From Nitrospirota bacterium (GTDB lineage: Bacteria > Nitrospirota_A > Leptospirillia > Leptospirillales > Leptospirillaceae), in contig JAJYPO010000004.1 in the NCBI GenBank assembly GCA_021795275.1, positions 1-39,831 of the forward strand: DNA of 39,831 bases, written 5' to 3'. How positions within the stretch are numbered: the stretch's first letter is position 1; each line of letters starts with the position of its first letter. Positions 31,829 through 39,831 of the stretch are shown here, piece by piece. The notes below the pieces were generated by a model. The model was given only the letters and a program-made list of their open reading frames with translations. It was not told where the DNA came from and did not search any database. Both the position numbers and the translations under genes were made by a program.

Positions 31829-32866
31829 TTATTGGGAGTCCGTCTCCGGGGAGCTTCCCCTTTTATCCCGCAGGATCCGTCGGATAGCCCTGTCGTGCTC
31901 CGACAGGGTCCGGGAAAAAATGGAGGGAGATCCGTGACCGTCCGAGACGAAGTAGAGATAGGGCACATCCTTCGCAAAGACGACGGCCTGGAGGGCTTGG
32001 GCTCCGGGATTGTCGATGGGCGTAGGCGGAAGTCCTTCATGAAGGTAGGTGTTGTAAAGGGAATCAATCTTCAGGTCTCCTGCCTTCAGGTGGTGGCGAT
32101 GGGGGAGGAGATAGAGGATCGTCGGATCGCTCTGGAGCTTCATGCCGTTGTGGAGGCGGTTCAGGAAGACTCCTGCGATCAGCGGCATCTCTTTTGACGA
32201 TCCCGCCTCTTTCTGGATGATGGAGGCCAACGTCACTCCCTGGTTGACGGTCAGGCCCCTCTCTCGGAGGCGGGATTGCCAGTGGGGGACCATCACCCTC
32301 CAGAACCGGGAGACCATCATCGAAAGAACCTCCCGGGAGGTCGACCCCTTCGAAAAATAATAGGTGTTCGGGAAGAGATATCCTTCCAGGGAGGTGGAGG
32401 GGACATCGAGCTGGCGAAGAAAGTCCCGATCGCTCATGAGGGCCAGATTTTCGTCAATCGTCCCGACTCCCAGACGCGTCATGCGGGCCGCCACCTGGGC
32501 GATGGTGAATCCTTCCGGAACGGTCAGCTTCCGGTAATACTTCTGGCCGGCCACCAGATCCCAGAGGATCCGGTAGGGGCGGTTTCCGGGAATGATTTCG
32601 TACTCCCCTTCCCGAATGCTGCGGGCCAAGCCGAGAATGTCACTCCAGAAGATCACCGTTTCCGGGGAAGAGACGGCGCCTTTTCTGGCCAGCGTCTGGA
32701 TCACCTGGCGGAAGGGCGTCCCGTGGGAGACAGTCAGGAGAAAGGGAGCCGCCTCCTCTCCAGGAGGTCCAAAAAAGGCATAAAGGGACCACCCCACTCC
32801 AAGCACAAGGAGAAAAAGAAAAAAGACAGTCATTCGCCGGAGGGTGGAAAGGAGAGGGAATCTCAC
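31829..32866 (-). CDS. mltG: MltG-type endolytic murein transglycosylase
   Basis: 345 residues. One N-terminal TM helix (MTVFFLFLLVLGVGWSLYAF). A LysM-like part carries GEYEIIPGNRPYRILWDLV. The YceG catalytic domain has EGYLFPNTYYF, the catalytic Glu220 in SIIQKEAGSS, RLHNGMKLQSDPTILYLL, and YNTYLHEGLPPTPIDNPG. Cleaves nascent glycan strands and sets their length. GTG start overlaps the ruvX stop by 4 nt; the ruvX-mltG pairing is common. Confidence 0.96.
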   Translation of the reverse strand: MRFPLLSTLRRMTVFFLFLLVLGVGWSLYAFFGPPGEEAAPFLLTVSHGTPFRQVIQTLARKGAVSSPETVIFWSDILGLARSIREGEYEIIPGNRPYRILWDLVAGQKYYRKLTVPEGFTIAQVAARMTRLGVGTIDENLALMSDRDFLRQLDVPSTSLEGYLFPNTYYFSKGSTSREVLSMMVSRFWRVMVPHWQSRLRERGLTVNQGVTLASIIQKEAGSSKEMPLIAGVFLNRLHNGMKLQSDPTILYLLPHRHHLKAGDLKIDSLYNTYLHEGLPPTPIDNPGAQALQAVVFAKDVPYLYFVSDGHGSPSIFSRTLSEHDRAIRRILRDKRGSSPETDSQ

Positions 32867-33399
32867 CGGCCCTGGGCCTTTCCTTTCATGGGGATAACGG
32901 GAGAACCCACCGTCCCGGGAGGGGATATCTCCTTGAGTCCCGCCACCACCTCGTCAAGAAATCCCTGGAGGAGAAGGACCGCCGCGACGTCATCGCAGAA
33001 CTCCTTCCTCCCAGGGGGACGTTTTCTTCGGGATTTAAGCTCCCGGGCCCGGGCCGATGTCTGCCCTTCGTCATGGAAAAAGACCGGAAGGGATAGGCGT
33101 TTTCCGAGGCTCCGGCCCGTCTCGAGAAAGAGGGGAGCCCGGGGATTCGGATCCCCGCTCAGATGGTAGAACGGAACACCGAAGACCAGGCCCGCAACGT
33201 CATTTTCGCAAACTAGAGTTTCCAATTTTATCAGGACCTCCTCGTCCGGGGGGACCAAAAGAAGGTCTTCCCCCTTTCTGGCAAGAATTCCCAGGGGTCG
33301 TGCCAGGATCCGGGTGGGATCAGAGATGGCAAGGCCTATTCGCCTGCCGCCCCAGTCAACCCCCATGAGTACTCCCGCTGGCATTGTCGGATAATCCAT
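32863..33399 (-). CDS. ruvX: RuvX/YqgF-family Holliday-junction resolvase-like protein
   Basis: 178 residues from ATG 33399, 2 bp after the alaS stop. RNase H-fold motifs: VLMGVDWGGRRIGLAISDP with the first catalytic Asp, GLVFGVPFYHLSGD, HDEGQTSARARELKSRRKRP, and CDDVAAVLLLQGFLDEV with the C-terminal Asp pair. YqgF proteins act in 16S rRNA 5'-end processing and/or junction resolution. Alternative starts ATG 33384 and 33366 exist, the latter with GGGAG 5 nt upstream, but it would cut into the first beta strand. Basic segment KSRRKRPPGRK is typical. The 10-20-residue C-terminal extension (GTVGSPVIPMKGKAQGR) is not usual. Confidence 0.93.
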   Translation of the reverse strand: MDYPTMPAGVLMGVDWGGRRIGLAISDPTRILARPLGILARKGEDLLLVPPDEEVLIKLETLVCENDVAGLVFGVPFYHLSGDPNPRAPLFLETGRSLGKRLSLPVFFHDEGQTSARARELKSRRKRPPGRKEFCDDVAAVLLLQGFLDEVVAGLKEISPPGTVGSPVIPMKGKAQGR

Positions 33400-33401
33400 C
33401 G

Positions 33402-36053
33402 TCAGGAGCCGACCAGGGTTCTCAAGGCTTCCTCGCGGATCTCGGTGCGCACCGTGTCGAGAAAAACCGGCCAGGAGGGAGGAGGAGCGCCTCCCCCTTC
33501 GGCCCAGGTAGGCCGCCCGCCCCCCTTTCCTCCAAGGGCCACGGCCATTTTTCGTATCCAGGAGTTGACGGGAAAGCGCTTTTCCAGGTCCTGCGAGGCC
33601 CATCCCAAAAGCAACACCTGGTCTTCGGTCCGTCCTGCAAGGATGATGAAGCCCGAAGGGATGCGACCCTTCAGAATGTCCATCCTGAGGCGGAGATCGC
33701 GCCCGTCACGGCAGTCCACCGCCGCCACCAGAATGCGGATATCCCCCGCCACGATGCTTTCTCCCAGCATGCCGGAAGTCTCAACCTCGAAGAGATGCGA
33801 CTTCGTGGCCCGAAGCTCCTGTTCAAGGGTTTCCCGAGCCTTCTCGTCCGACTCGAGACGGTCGAGGATCCGTCCGCCCGGAGTCCGGAGGAAGCCTCTG
33901 ATGGCGGAGAGCTCTTCGCGCCATTTCTTCCCCTGACCATAGGCGGCGCTTCCGGCCAGGGCCTCGATCCTGCGTGTTCCGGCAGCCACTCCGGACTCGG
34001 AGAGCACATAGAGAAGACCAATCTCGGAAAGTTCATGAACATGAGTGCCGCCGCACAGCTCCACCGACATGCCGGGGACTTCCACGACGCGGACCCGGTC
34101 CCCGTACTTCTCTCCGAAAAAGGCCAGAGCTCCTCCCGCCAGGGCTTCCTGGCGGTTTTTTTCCGAGATTCTGACCGCTTCTCCTGTGGCAATCCAGTCG
34201 TTGACCAGCGTCTCGATTCTTTCGGTCTGCAGGGGAGTCAGCGGCTCCCCGTGGGTAAAGTCGAAACGGAGACGGTCGGGGAGAACGAGGGATCCGGCCT
34301 GGCGGACATGGTCCCCCAGAACCTTCCGGAGGGCGGCATGCAAAAGGTGGGTGGCTGTGTGGTGGATCCGGGCACCGCGCCGCCAGGACGGGTCCACGGA
34401 CAGGCGCACGGGCTCTCCAACGGCCAGTGTTCCCGTCCGGACACGGCCCCGATGAGAAATCCAGCCCGGGTAGGGGCGATAGACCGACTCCACCGAAATC
34501 TCGCCGGAGGGACCCGTGATCACTCCCCGATCCCCGACCTGGCCTCCTCCTTCCGGATAAAACGGGCTCACGCCGGACACCAACTCGACCTCCTCCCCTT
34601 CCGACACCTTTTGAACGGTGGTTCCGGCATGGACAAGGACCAGGATCTCACCTTCGGCGTCAAGCCGGTCATAACCGACGAACCTGGCAGGTTCCGGGAG
34701 AAGTGATGCCGAAACGGGAAAGGAGGATTTCTGTCCGACCCAGGAACGACGACCCTGCTCCTTCTGTTCCCCCATCCGGGCCTCGAAGCCCTCGAGGTCG
34801 AGGCTGAAGCCTTCCGGGCGAACCCAGTCCAGGACGACATCGACGGGAATTCCATGGGTGTCATAGAGCCAGAAGAGGGAATCCCCCGACAGGGTCATTG
34901 ATCCCCGACGGCGCGACTCCGCCATCGCCTCCCGAACCAGTGGCAATCCGTATTCGAGTGTCCGGATAAAGCGTTCCTCTTCCTCCGCGAGGACAGCGGC
35001 AACACGGTCCCGCCCCCCCTCAAGTTCGGGATAGGGTCCCCGCATCATCTCTGCAAACTTTTCGCCCAATGCCGGCAGGAAGGGATTGGCCAGGGCGAGA
35101 TCAAGGCCGAACTGGACGGCACGGCGGATGAACCGGCGCAGGACGTATCCCCGGCCTTCATTTGAGGGGACGAGCCCCTCCCAGATCAGAAAATAGCTGG
35201 CCCGGATGTGGTCGGCAATGACCCGGTAGGCGAAGTCCTTTTCCCCTTTTCCCTTTCCATAGGGTGTACGGGACAGGGATCCGATTTTTTCCATCAGAGG
35301 CATGAAGAGATCGGTCTCGAAGTTGCTTTCCACCCCCTGCAGGACCGAGGAAAGTCGCTCGAGGCCCATTCCGGTATCAATCGAGGGATGGGGGAGGGGT
35401 GAGAGGATCCCGGCCTCGTTGCGGTCGTATTGCATGAAGACGAGATTCCAGATTTCGAGATAACGGTCGCAGTCGCATCCCACGGCACATGTCGGACGAC
35501 CGCAGGAAAAGGCGGGGCCCTGGTCGACCAGGATTTCCGAGCAGGGACCGCAGGGACCGGTATTTCCCATCTGCCAGAAGTTGTCTTTCTCGCCCAGACG
35601 GACGATCCGGGATGGGTGGATGGACGTCACGCTCTTCCAGAGGGCTTCCGCTTCGTCGTCTTCTGTATAGACCGTCACCCAGAGAACTTCCGGGGAAAGG
35701 CCCACCCGTTTTGTCAGAAATTCCCAGGCGAAACTGATCGCCTCTTTCTTGAAGTAGTCTCCGAAAGAAAAGTTTCCCATCATTTCGAAGAAGGTGTGGT
35801 GGCGGCGCGTGAATCCGACCCGGTCGAGGTCGTTATGCTTGCCCCCGGCCCGAACACACCGCTGGATGGAGACGCATCGGGACGACGGGGGAGCCTCCGA
35901 ACCGAGAAAGGCGTCCTTGAAGGGGACCATCCCGGCATTCGTAAAAAGGAGAGTGGCATCCCCCGAGGGGATCAGGGAGGCGGAGGGAATCCTCCGGTGG
36001 CCGACCCCTTCGAAGTAGGAAAAGAAGGTATCCCGGATGCGCAGGGAGTCCAT
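33402..36053 (-). CDS. alaS: Alanyl-tRNA synthetase
   Basis: 883 residues from ATG 36053. Class II motifs at the N-terminus (IRDTFFSYFEGVGHRRIPSA, FTNAGMVPFKDAFLG, GKHNDLDRVGFTRRHHTFFE). The editing domain has HTATHLLHAALRKVLG (HxxxH) and CGGTHVHELSEIG (CxxxH), which bind the editing Zn. A Cys-rich insertion (SCGRPTCAVGCDCDRYLEIW) is present, and the C-terminal DHHA1-type domain ends with GGRPTWAEGGG. The recA stop lies 5 bp upstream. A longer frame to 36140 is antisense or out of frame with recA and not used. Confidence 0.97.
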   Translation of the reverse strand: MDSLRIRDTFFSYFEGVGHRRIPSASLIPSGDATLLFTNAGMVPFKDAFLGSEAPPSSRCVSIQRCVRAGGKHNDLDRVGFTRRHHTFFEMMGNFSFGDYFKKEAISFAWEFLTKRVGLSPEVLWVTVYTEDDEAEALWKSVTSIHPSRIVRLGEKDNFWQMGNTGPCGPCSEILVDQGPAFSCGRPTCAVGCDCDRYLEIWNLVFMQYDRNEAGILSPLPHPSIDTGMGLERLSSVLQGVESNFETDLFMPLMEKIGSLSRTPYGKGKGEKDFAYRVIADHIRASYFLIWEGLVPSNEGRGYVLRRFIRRAVQFGLDLALANPFLPALGEKFAEMMRGPYPELEGGRDRVAAVLAEEEERFIRTLEYGLPLVREAMAESRRRGSMTLSGDSLFWLYDTHGIPVDVVLDWVRPEGFSLDLEGFEARMGEQKEQGRRSWVGQKSSFPVSASLLPEPARFVGYDRLDAEGEILVLVHAGTTVQKVSEGEEVELVSGVSPFYPEGGGQVGDRGVITGPSGEISVESVYRPYPGWISHRGRVRTGTLAVGEPVRLSVDPSWRRGARIHHTATHLLHAALRKVLGDHVRQAGSLVLPDRLRFDFTHGEPLTPLQTERIETLVNDWIATGEAVRISEKNRQEALAGGALAFFGEKYGDRVRVVEVPGMSVELCGGTHVHELSEIGLLYVLSESGVAAGTRRIEALAGSAAYGQGKKWREELSAIRGFLRTPGGRILDRLESDEKARETLEQELRATKSHLFEVETSGMLGESIVAGDIRILVAAVDCRDGRDLRLRMDILKGRIPSGFIILAGRTEDQVLLLGWASQDLEKRFPVNSWIRKMAVALGGKGGGRPTWAEGGGAPPPSWPVFLDTVRTEIREEALRTLVGS

Positions 36054-36057
36054 GAGC

Positions 36058-37131
36058 CTACTCGCCTCCCCGCTTGTTTGACTTGGCAGGCGCGACTCCT
36101 GCCGGTTCCGATGCGGCGGGCGCGGGCCGGGAAGGGACACCCGCCTTTTCTCGAATCGCCTGGTCGAGGGTCTTCAGCAATTCGGGATTGGACTTCAGGT
36201 GGGTCTTGACGCTTTCCTTGCCCTGACCGATCTTTTCCGATCCCCAGGAATACCAGGAACCGCTTTTCTCAAGGATGCCGTACTCGACGCCAAGATCGAT
36301 CAGCTCCCCGGCTATGGAGACCCCTTCATTGAAGGAGATGTCGAATTCCGCCTGGCGGAAGGGAGGGGCCATCTTGTTCTTGACGACTTTGACCCGGACC
36401 CGGTTTCCCAGGACATGGTCCCCCTCCTTGATCGATTCGATCCGGCGGATGTCCAGACGCTGGGAAGCATAGAACTTTAGGGCGTTGCCTCCCGTCGTCG
36501 TTTCGGGGTTGCCAAACATGACCCCGATCTTCATACGGATCTGGTTGATGAAGATGACCACAGTGGAGGACTTGGAGATGGATGAGGTCAGCTTCCGCAG
36601 GGCCTGGCTCATGAGACGGGCCTGGAGGCCCATATGGGAATCCCCCATGTCTCCCTCGAGCTCGGCCTTGGGAACCAGGGCGGCCACGGAGTCGATAACG
36701 ATCATGTCGAGGCTACCAGAACGGACCAGCGTCTCGGCGATTTCAAGAGCCTGCTCCCCCGAGTCGGGCTGGGCGATAAGGAGATCCTCCGTCCGGACCC
36801 CAAGCTTTCTGGCGTAGGCGAGATCCAGGGCATGTTCGGCATCGATGAAGGCGGCCATGCCGTTTTTCTTGTGGACCTCGCTGATGGCATGGAGAGCCAG
36901 AGTGGTCTTGCCAGAAGACTCGGGGCCATAGATCTCGATGATGCGCCCCTTCGGATATCCGCCGATTCCCAGGGCAATGTCGAGTGATAGGGAACCGGAG
37001 GAGATGACAGGGGTCTCGACGATGGGGGCATCCTTTCCCATCCGCATGATCGATCCCTTGCCGAACTGTTTTTCGATCTGAGACAGGGCTAGGTCGAGGG
37101 AACGTTGCTTGTTTGCATCCTTGTCAGTCAA
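36058..37131 (-). CDS. recA: Recombinase RecA
   Basis: 357 residues. Walker A GPESSGKT at 69-76, Walker [14 protein letters not shown]1 [19 protein letters not shown] and L2 [20 protein letters not shown], with the catalytic Glu in FIDAEHALD. The C-terminal tail is Pro/Ala/Lys-rich ([20 protein letters not shown]). Directly followed by alaS (4 bp between stop and start), with no recX gene between, which is unusual relative to the widespread recA-recX-alaS order. Preceded by pgpA (35 bp). No LexA box was recognised in that short gap. Confidence 0.98.
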   Translation of the reverse strand: MTDKDANKQRSLDLALSQIEKQFGKGSIMRMGKDAPIVETPVISSGSLSLDIALGIGGYPKGRIIEIYGPESSGKTTLALHAISEVHKKNGMAAFIDAEHALDLAYARKLGVRTEDLLIAQPDSGEQALEIAETLVRSGSLDMIVIDSVAALVPKAELEGDMGDSHMGLQARLMSQALRKLTSSISKSSTVVIFINQIRMKIGVMFGNPETTTGGNALKFYASQRLDIRRIESIKEGDHVLGNRVRVKVVKNKMAPPFRQAEFDISFNEGVSIAGELIDLGVEYGILEKSGSWYSWGSEKIGQGKESVKTHLKSNPELLKTLDQAIREKAGVPSRPAPAASEPAGVAPAKSNKRGGE

Positions 37132-37166
37132 TGGACTCCCCCTTTGGGTGAAAGTGTGGCCGATGG

Positions 37167-37631
37167 CTACCGGCCGGAAAAAATGGAATAACCAGCATGG
37201 AGGAGAGCCGCGGCCAAAAGGCCTGCTCCCGCATCATCCAGCATCACGCCGAAACCTCCGGGAACCCTTTCGAGCCACCGGACGGGCGGAGGTTTCAGAA
37301 TATCAAAGACCCGAAATAAGACAAAAGCCAAACCGCATCCCACAAGTGTGTGGGGAGCTGCCAAAAGCGCTATTCCCTGCCCGAGCCATTCGTCGATCAC
37401 CACGCAGGACGGGTCGGATAGACCGGTCTCCCGGATGGCCACCCCGGCAGCCACTGTTCCCAGAATCCCGAGGGGGAGGAGAAAGGTCAAAAGCCCCCAC
37501 GGGGAGACGGGGGGCAAGACAAACCAGAGGACAGCGCACCCCAGGCTCGCGTAGGTACCGGGAGCCCCGGGGATCAGTCCCAAGCCCCCGGTCGTATAGA
37601 TCCATTTCCAGAGCGAGGGAGCGTTACCCAA
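37167..37631 (-). CDS. pgpA: Phosphatidylglycerophosphatase A
   Basis: 154 residues. Motifs [34 protein letters not shown] (the D-E-x-x-G active-site signature) and [20 protein letters not shown], then [16 protein letters not shown], are those of PgpA. Several TM helices between them. Dephosphorylates phosphatidylglycerophosphate to phosphatidylglycerol at the inner membrane. TTG start at 37631 has GAGG 4 nt upstream. In transcription order it follows the DUF3109-like gene by 6 bp and precedes recA, an order seen in various bacteria (cinA/pgpA-recA). Confidence 0.94.
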   Translation of the reverse strand: MGNAPSLWKWIYTTGGLGLIPGAPGTYASLGCAVLWFVLPPVSPWGLLTFLLPLGILGTVAAGVAIRETGLSDPSCVVIDEWLGQGIALLAAPHTLVGCGLAFVLFRVFDILKPPPVRWLERVPGGFGVMLDDAGAGLLAAALLHAGYSIFSGR

Positions 37632-37637
37632 TGGGCC

Positions 37638-38351
37638 TCATGCCCGGGCTGAAGATCCCAGTGACCGGACATGACGGTCTAGGTCTTCGTAAAAGGCATC
37701 CCCCAGAAAGAAGCGGATCGTTCCCGCCATCGACTCATACATGAGCGGACCAAGATTGCTTTCATGACAGGGCAGATGCGAAAGGAAAGGGGTTGTCTGG
37801 ACTCCCAGGATCGTCCGGCCCCCCTCCTGATAGATGGCCAGGGGATATTGGACGCAGTCCGCAGGCTTGAGCGCCATCCAGGAAAGTCCTTCGTCCAGGG
37901 CGTAGGCGTGAATGGAGCATCGTTCCTCCCCATCCGGGCCGTGAGCCAGGAAGATGCAGGAATCGTGGTCCTCGCCCCGGACGATGAGGTTGCAACGGTA
38001 ATCGTCCTCCAGGGAAAACATGCGGGCCATGGCGTTCACTTCGTCCACATCGAGCTCGCAGCCGCCGGGACACTGTTCGGTGCAATCGGCCTCAAAGGTC
38101 CCCCGTGACCGGAAGAGATCCCTCCGGGCGGGATCCATATAGGGAAGGATGCCCTCCATGTGGCTCTCGATACGGCTCCGTTCGCCGGGAGCCAGGATAT
38201 TCGAGCGGTAACAGCAGGTCGAGTGACACTTCTGGAGCACGACATCACAGGTGTAGGTGGTCGTCCAGAACTTCGGGTCGACCCACACACCGGAAATCTC
38301 GACAAGATCGGGACGGATTCCCGGAAATGGAACAAACTGGGTCACAGACAT
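37638..38351 (-). CDS. DUF3109-like Cys-rich protein, putative metal-cluster binder
   Basis: 237 residues, cytoplasmic. Cys clusters: YTCDVVLQKCHSTCCYRSN near the N-terminus, ADCTEQCPGGCELD, DDYRCNLIVRG, DSCIFLAH, ERCSIHAYALDEGLSW and KPADCVQYPLAIY. This Cys arrangement (C..C...CC, then C-x7-C around a HxYALD-type block) matches DUF3109/YkgJ-like proteins presumed to bind a metal or Fe-S cluster. Function unknown. Six bp before pgpA and probably co-transcribed. Its start faces the promoter region of the plus-strand exported protein gene. Confidence 0.8.
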   Translation of the reverse strand: MSVTQFVPFPGIRPDLVEISGVWVDPKFWTTTYTCDVVLQKCHSTCCYRSNILAPGERSRIESHMEGILPYMDPARRDLFRSRGTFEADCTEQCPGGCELDVDEVNAMARMFSLEDDYRCNLIVRGEDHDSCIFLAHGPDGEERCSIHAYALDEGLSWMALKPADCVQYPLAIYQEGGRTILGVQTTPFLSHLPCHESNLGPLMYESMAGTIRFFLGDAFYEDLDRHVRSLGSSARA

Positions 38352-38463
38352 CGGCTTTTGGGTCCTAGCGTAAGATCATTAGTTTTTCCGGAGTTCCTTC
38401 CAGATTGTCCATCTCCGCATCGGGGAAGCCCTGACGGCAGATCCGGACCTTTCTCTCCTTTTC

Positions 38464-38491
38464 TTGAAAAAATCCCGTCTTTCAGTATAAT
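38464..38491 (+). promoter_or_regulatory. Sigma-70-type promoter of the exported protein gene
   Basis: TTGAAA at 38464-38469 and a consensus TATAAT at 38486-38491 are separated by 16 bp, about 105 bp before the start at 38597. This is the best sigma-70-like match I found in the window. Confidence 0.65.
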
Positions 38492-38596
38492 TCCTTCGAC
38501 AGAATCCGTAAAGCCGGAAGGTCGGTCCCTCTTCCCCTCCCCGGGAGCGACCGGGAACGGACCTGCCGGGCCCGAATGAATAAGGAGCGCCACAGC

Positions 38597-39253
38597 ATGA
38601 AAAACCCCCTTCGCACCTTGTCCATGATCACCCGGAGCATCCTTGTACCGGGAATGGCGGCCAGCAGCCTTCTGGTGGCGGCCGCTGTCATGACCCCAAC
38701 GACAGTCGGCGGGGCCTGGGCCAAAACAACCAGGACAAAGGTCCTTTTTGTGACCCAGAACGGGTCCCGGGAGAAAACCCTGGACCTCGAGCTTGGGCAA
38801 TCCTCGCGGCTTCACTACAACCATTTCTGGATGGACGTCACCCGGACCAAGCCCTTTGTGGATTCCAAGGGACGGAAGGTGGTTGTCCCTGACACCCCGA
38901 CCTTCCGGGGGATCCAGGAGATCACCGTCCGCTTCTGGCACCCACGGGGTGAACCCAACCTCCTCGACGCCATTGTCGTCAAGGCCTACGACAGCCAGGG
39001 CCGTCTGGTGAAGCATGGAGCCTTCGACCGGGGTGTCTTCGTGCTCCTGCTTTCGAACAGCCTGTTCAAGGGGAACTATGTCCGCTTCGACGGCATCGGC
39101 CACTACCTCCGGGATGACAAATCCCTTTATGTGAAGGTTCTCGTCCGCAAGACCCGGCAGGTGGCGATCATTCCCTTTGCCGACTTCATCAACGATTTTA
39201 CCCGGCAGATCAACACACAGCCTGTGGTTTCCTGGGCCGTGAAGCGCCCCTGA
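38597..39253 (+). CDS. Exported protein of unknown function
   Basis: 218 residues from ATG 38597 (AAGGAG about 10 nt upstream). A long signal sequence (SILVPGMAASSLLVAAAVMT, cleavage likely after AWA at about residue 42) precedes a beta-rich periplasmic domain. It contains HYNHFWMDVTRTKPFVDSKG, PDTPTFRGIQEITVRFWHPR, LLDAIVVKAYDSQGRLVKHG and FADFINDFTRQINTQPVVSW. I recognise no family. It is monocistronic, with its own near-consensus promoter, suggesting high expression. A GC-rich hairpin follows. Confidence 0.75.
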   Translation: MKNPLRTLSMITRSILVPGMAASSLLVAAAVMTPTTVGGAWAKTTRTKVLFVTQNGSREKTLDLELGQSSRLHYNHFWMDVTRTKPFVDSKGRKVVVPDTPTFRGIQEITVRFWHPRGEPNLLDAIVVKAYDSQGRLVKHGAFDRGVFVLLLSNSLFKGNYVRFDGIGHYLRDDKSLYVKVLVRKTRQVAIIPFADFINDFTRQINTQPVVSWAVKRP

Positions 39254-39273
39254 CTTCCCACCCTGTCCGACAT

Positions 39274-39302
39274 GGGCCGAGTTTCCCGGGAATCTCCGGC
39301 CC
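39274..39302 (+). terminator. GC-rich hairpin after the exported protein gene
   Basis: GGGCCGAG pairs with CTCCGGCCC (one bulged base), and the centre TTCCCGGGAA is itself palindromic, 20 bp after the stop. There is no T-run, so termination is only plausible. Confidence 0.4.
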
Positions 39303-39357
39303 GTCCGGCCCCTCCCGTACCACCCAACTCCCTTCCAAATAAGACAAAAAAAATTTC

Positions 39358-39385
39358 TTGCAATCCCAAAAAAACCGTGTATATT
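39358..39385 (+). promoter_or_regulatory. Likely sigma-70-type promoter of speD
   Basis: TTGCAA at 39358-39363 and TATATT at 39380-39385 with a 16-bp spacer, in a local AT-rich patch. The start of transcription would be near 39392, giving a leader of almost 300 nt before the speD start. Inverted repeats in that leader include GTCGAT/ATCGAC (39460-39465 with 39499-39504) enclosing CCTCC-CC-GGAGG (39467-39478). Confidence 0.5.
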
Positions 39386-39534
39386 CTGACCGATTGTTGA
39401 CCGGACGCCATTTTGCCCAGACAATGTTTCAAAGGGGCGGAATCGTCCCGCATTCGCCCGTCGATCCCTCCCCGGAGGAGACCGTGTTTCCCCGGGCCAT
39501 CGACAGGCCGTCCCTGAATCAAAGGAGCCGCACC

Positions 39535-39666
39535 GTGAACAGCCTCATCGATCGTCCGGTTCCTGTGTTCCCGACGCGCCGTCCGGAGCATCAGGATCCT
39601 GTTTTCAAGGCATTGTCGGAATCGAGTCTTTGGCAGGTCTGGCCAAAAGGCTTCGGATTGACCTAA
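39535..39666 (+). CDS. Small ORF in the speD leader, 43 residues
   Basis: GTG at 39535 is preceded by AAAGGAG at 7 nt spacing. The product MNSLIDRPVPVFPTRRPEHQ continues DPVFKALSESSLWQVWPKGF and ends GLT. The stop is 22 bp before the speD start. It has no signal or TM helix. The same frame is open upstream (ATG 39424) but without a ribosome binding site. It could be a small protein in its own right or a leader peptide coupling translation to speD regulation; neither is demonstrated. Confidence 0.45.
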   Translation: MNSLIDRPVPVFPTRRPEHQDPVFKALSESSLWQVWPKGFGLT

Positions 39667-39688
39667 CGACCCAACCAGGGGGTTACGA

Positions 39689-39831
39689 GTGCACGCATTG
39701 GGAACACATCTTCTTGTCGAACTGAAAGATTGCCAGTCCGACTCCCTTTCTGATCCTGATTTCGTCCGGGCTTCCATGATTGATGCCGCAAAAAAAGCGA
39801 ATGCCACCATTGTTGATGACAAATTCCACCA
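39689..39831 (+). CDS. speD: S-adenosylmethionine decarboxylase proenzyme, cut at right edge
   Basis: GTG start at 39689 with GGGGG 6 nt upstream. Visible N-terminus: HALGTHLLVELKDCQSDSL, then DFVRASMIDAAKKANATIVD and DKFH, matching the start of prokaryotic AdoMet decarboxylases (x-x-L-G-x-H-L-[LV]-x-[ED]-[LF]-x-[DG]-C ... A-A-x-x-[AS]-x-A-T-[IV]). The self-cleavage Ser site lies beyond the window. Makes decarboxylated AdoMet for spermidine synthesis. Preceded by a long leader with a small ORF. Confidence 0.88.
   Translation, partial: MHALGTHLLVELKDCQSDSLSDPDFVRASMIDAAKKANATIVDDKFH

Overview
This 39.8-kb window is GC-rich, densely coded and almost entirely chromosomal housekeeping sequence from a Gram-negative (diderm) bacterium. 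It carries lptA/lptB/lptC, Slp-type and other lipoproteins, and TolC- and HlyD-type envelope proteins. Gene content and order, the acid-tolerant flavour and the two Met/Pro/Gly-rich lipoprotein tails suggest an iron-oxidising Leptospirillum-like member of the Nitrospirota. That assignment is from memory of such genomes and was not tested by comparison. Nearly all genes lie on the minus strand in long runs whose neighbours overlap by exactly 4 nt (ATGA, GTGA or TTGA), so translational coupling is the rule.

Layout, left to right. (1) 1-2537: a yhaO-yhaN-like SbcCD-type nuclease/ATPase pair, with yhaN running off the left edge. (2) 3138-5120: an HxlR-family regulator divergent from a pirin gene, followed by a double-CDGSH iron-sulfur protein; the divergent promoter region holds three inverted repeats, one a perfect 22-bp palindrome. 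(3) 5490-7132: a compact three-gene cassette (ribbon-helix-helix protein, small coiled-coil protein, four-TM protein) with a very AT-rich promoter, lying just beyond the 3' end of a tRNA-Val gene. This is the most island-like and least explained part of the window. (4) 7512-9965: a thioesterase, an Slp lipoprotein with a Met-rich tail, a frameshifted TPR-like gene and queF.

(5) 9998-21755 (minus): read in transcription order this is mdh, lptC, lptA, lptB, rpoN, hpf, rapZ, lipoprotein, aroC, aroK, aroB, a GAF-GAF-ANTAR regulator, a small membrane protein and an exported DUF1571-like protein. It joins the classic LPS-transport/sigma-54 locus to a shikimate operon. (6) 22023-24324: a TolC/HlyD pair without an inner-membrane transporter. 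(7) 24782-26174: a lower-GC divergent LysR / small alpha-beta-barrel pair that looks acquired, closed by a strong hairpin. (8) 26501-36053: a small membrane ORF, then (minus) alaS, ruvX, mltG, valS, nadC, birA and a coaX-like gene lacking its N-terminal phosphate-binding motif. (9) 36058-38351: DUF3109-like, pgpA and recA, also minus. (10) 38464-39831 (plus): an exported protein with a near-consensus promoter, then a speD gene, cut by the right edge, behind a long structured leader that contains a small ORF.

No CRISPR array, insertion sequence, integrase or rRNA gene was seen. The best candidates for something undescribed are the RHH/coiled-coil/4-TM cassette at tRNA-Val, the ORF-containing speD leader, the pirin-CDGSH locus with its palindromes, and the degenerate coaX.
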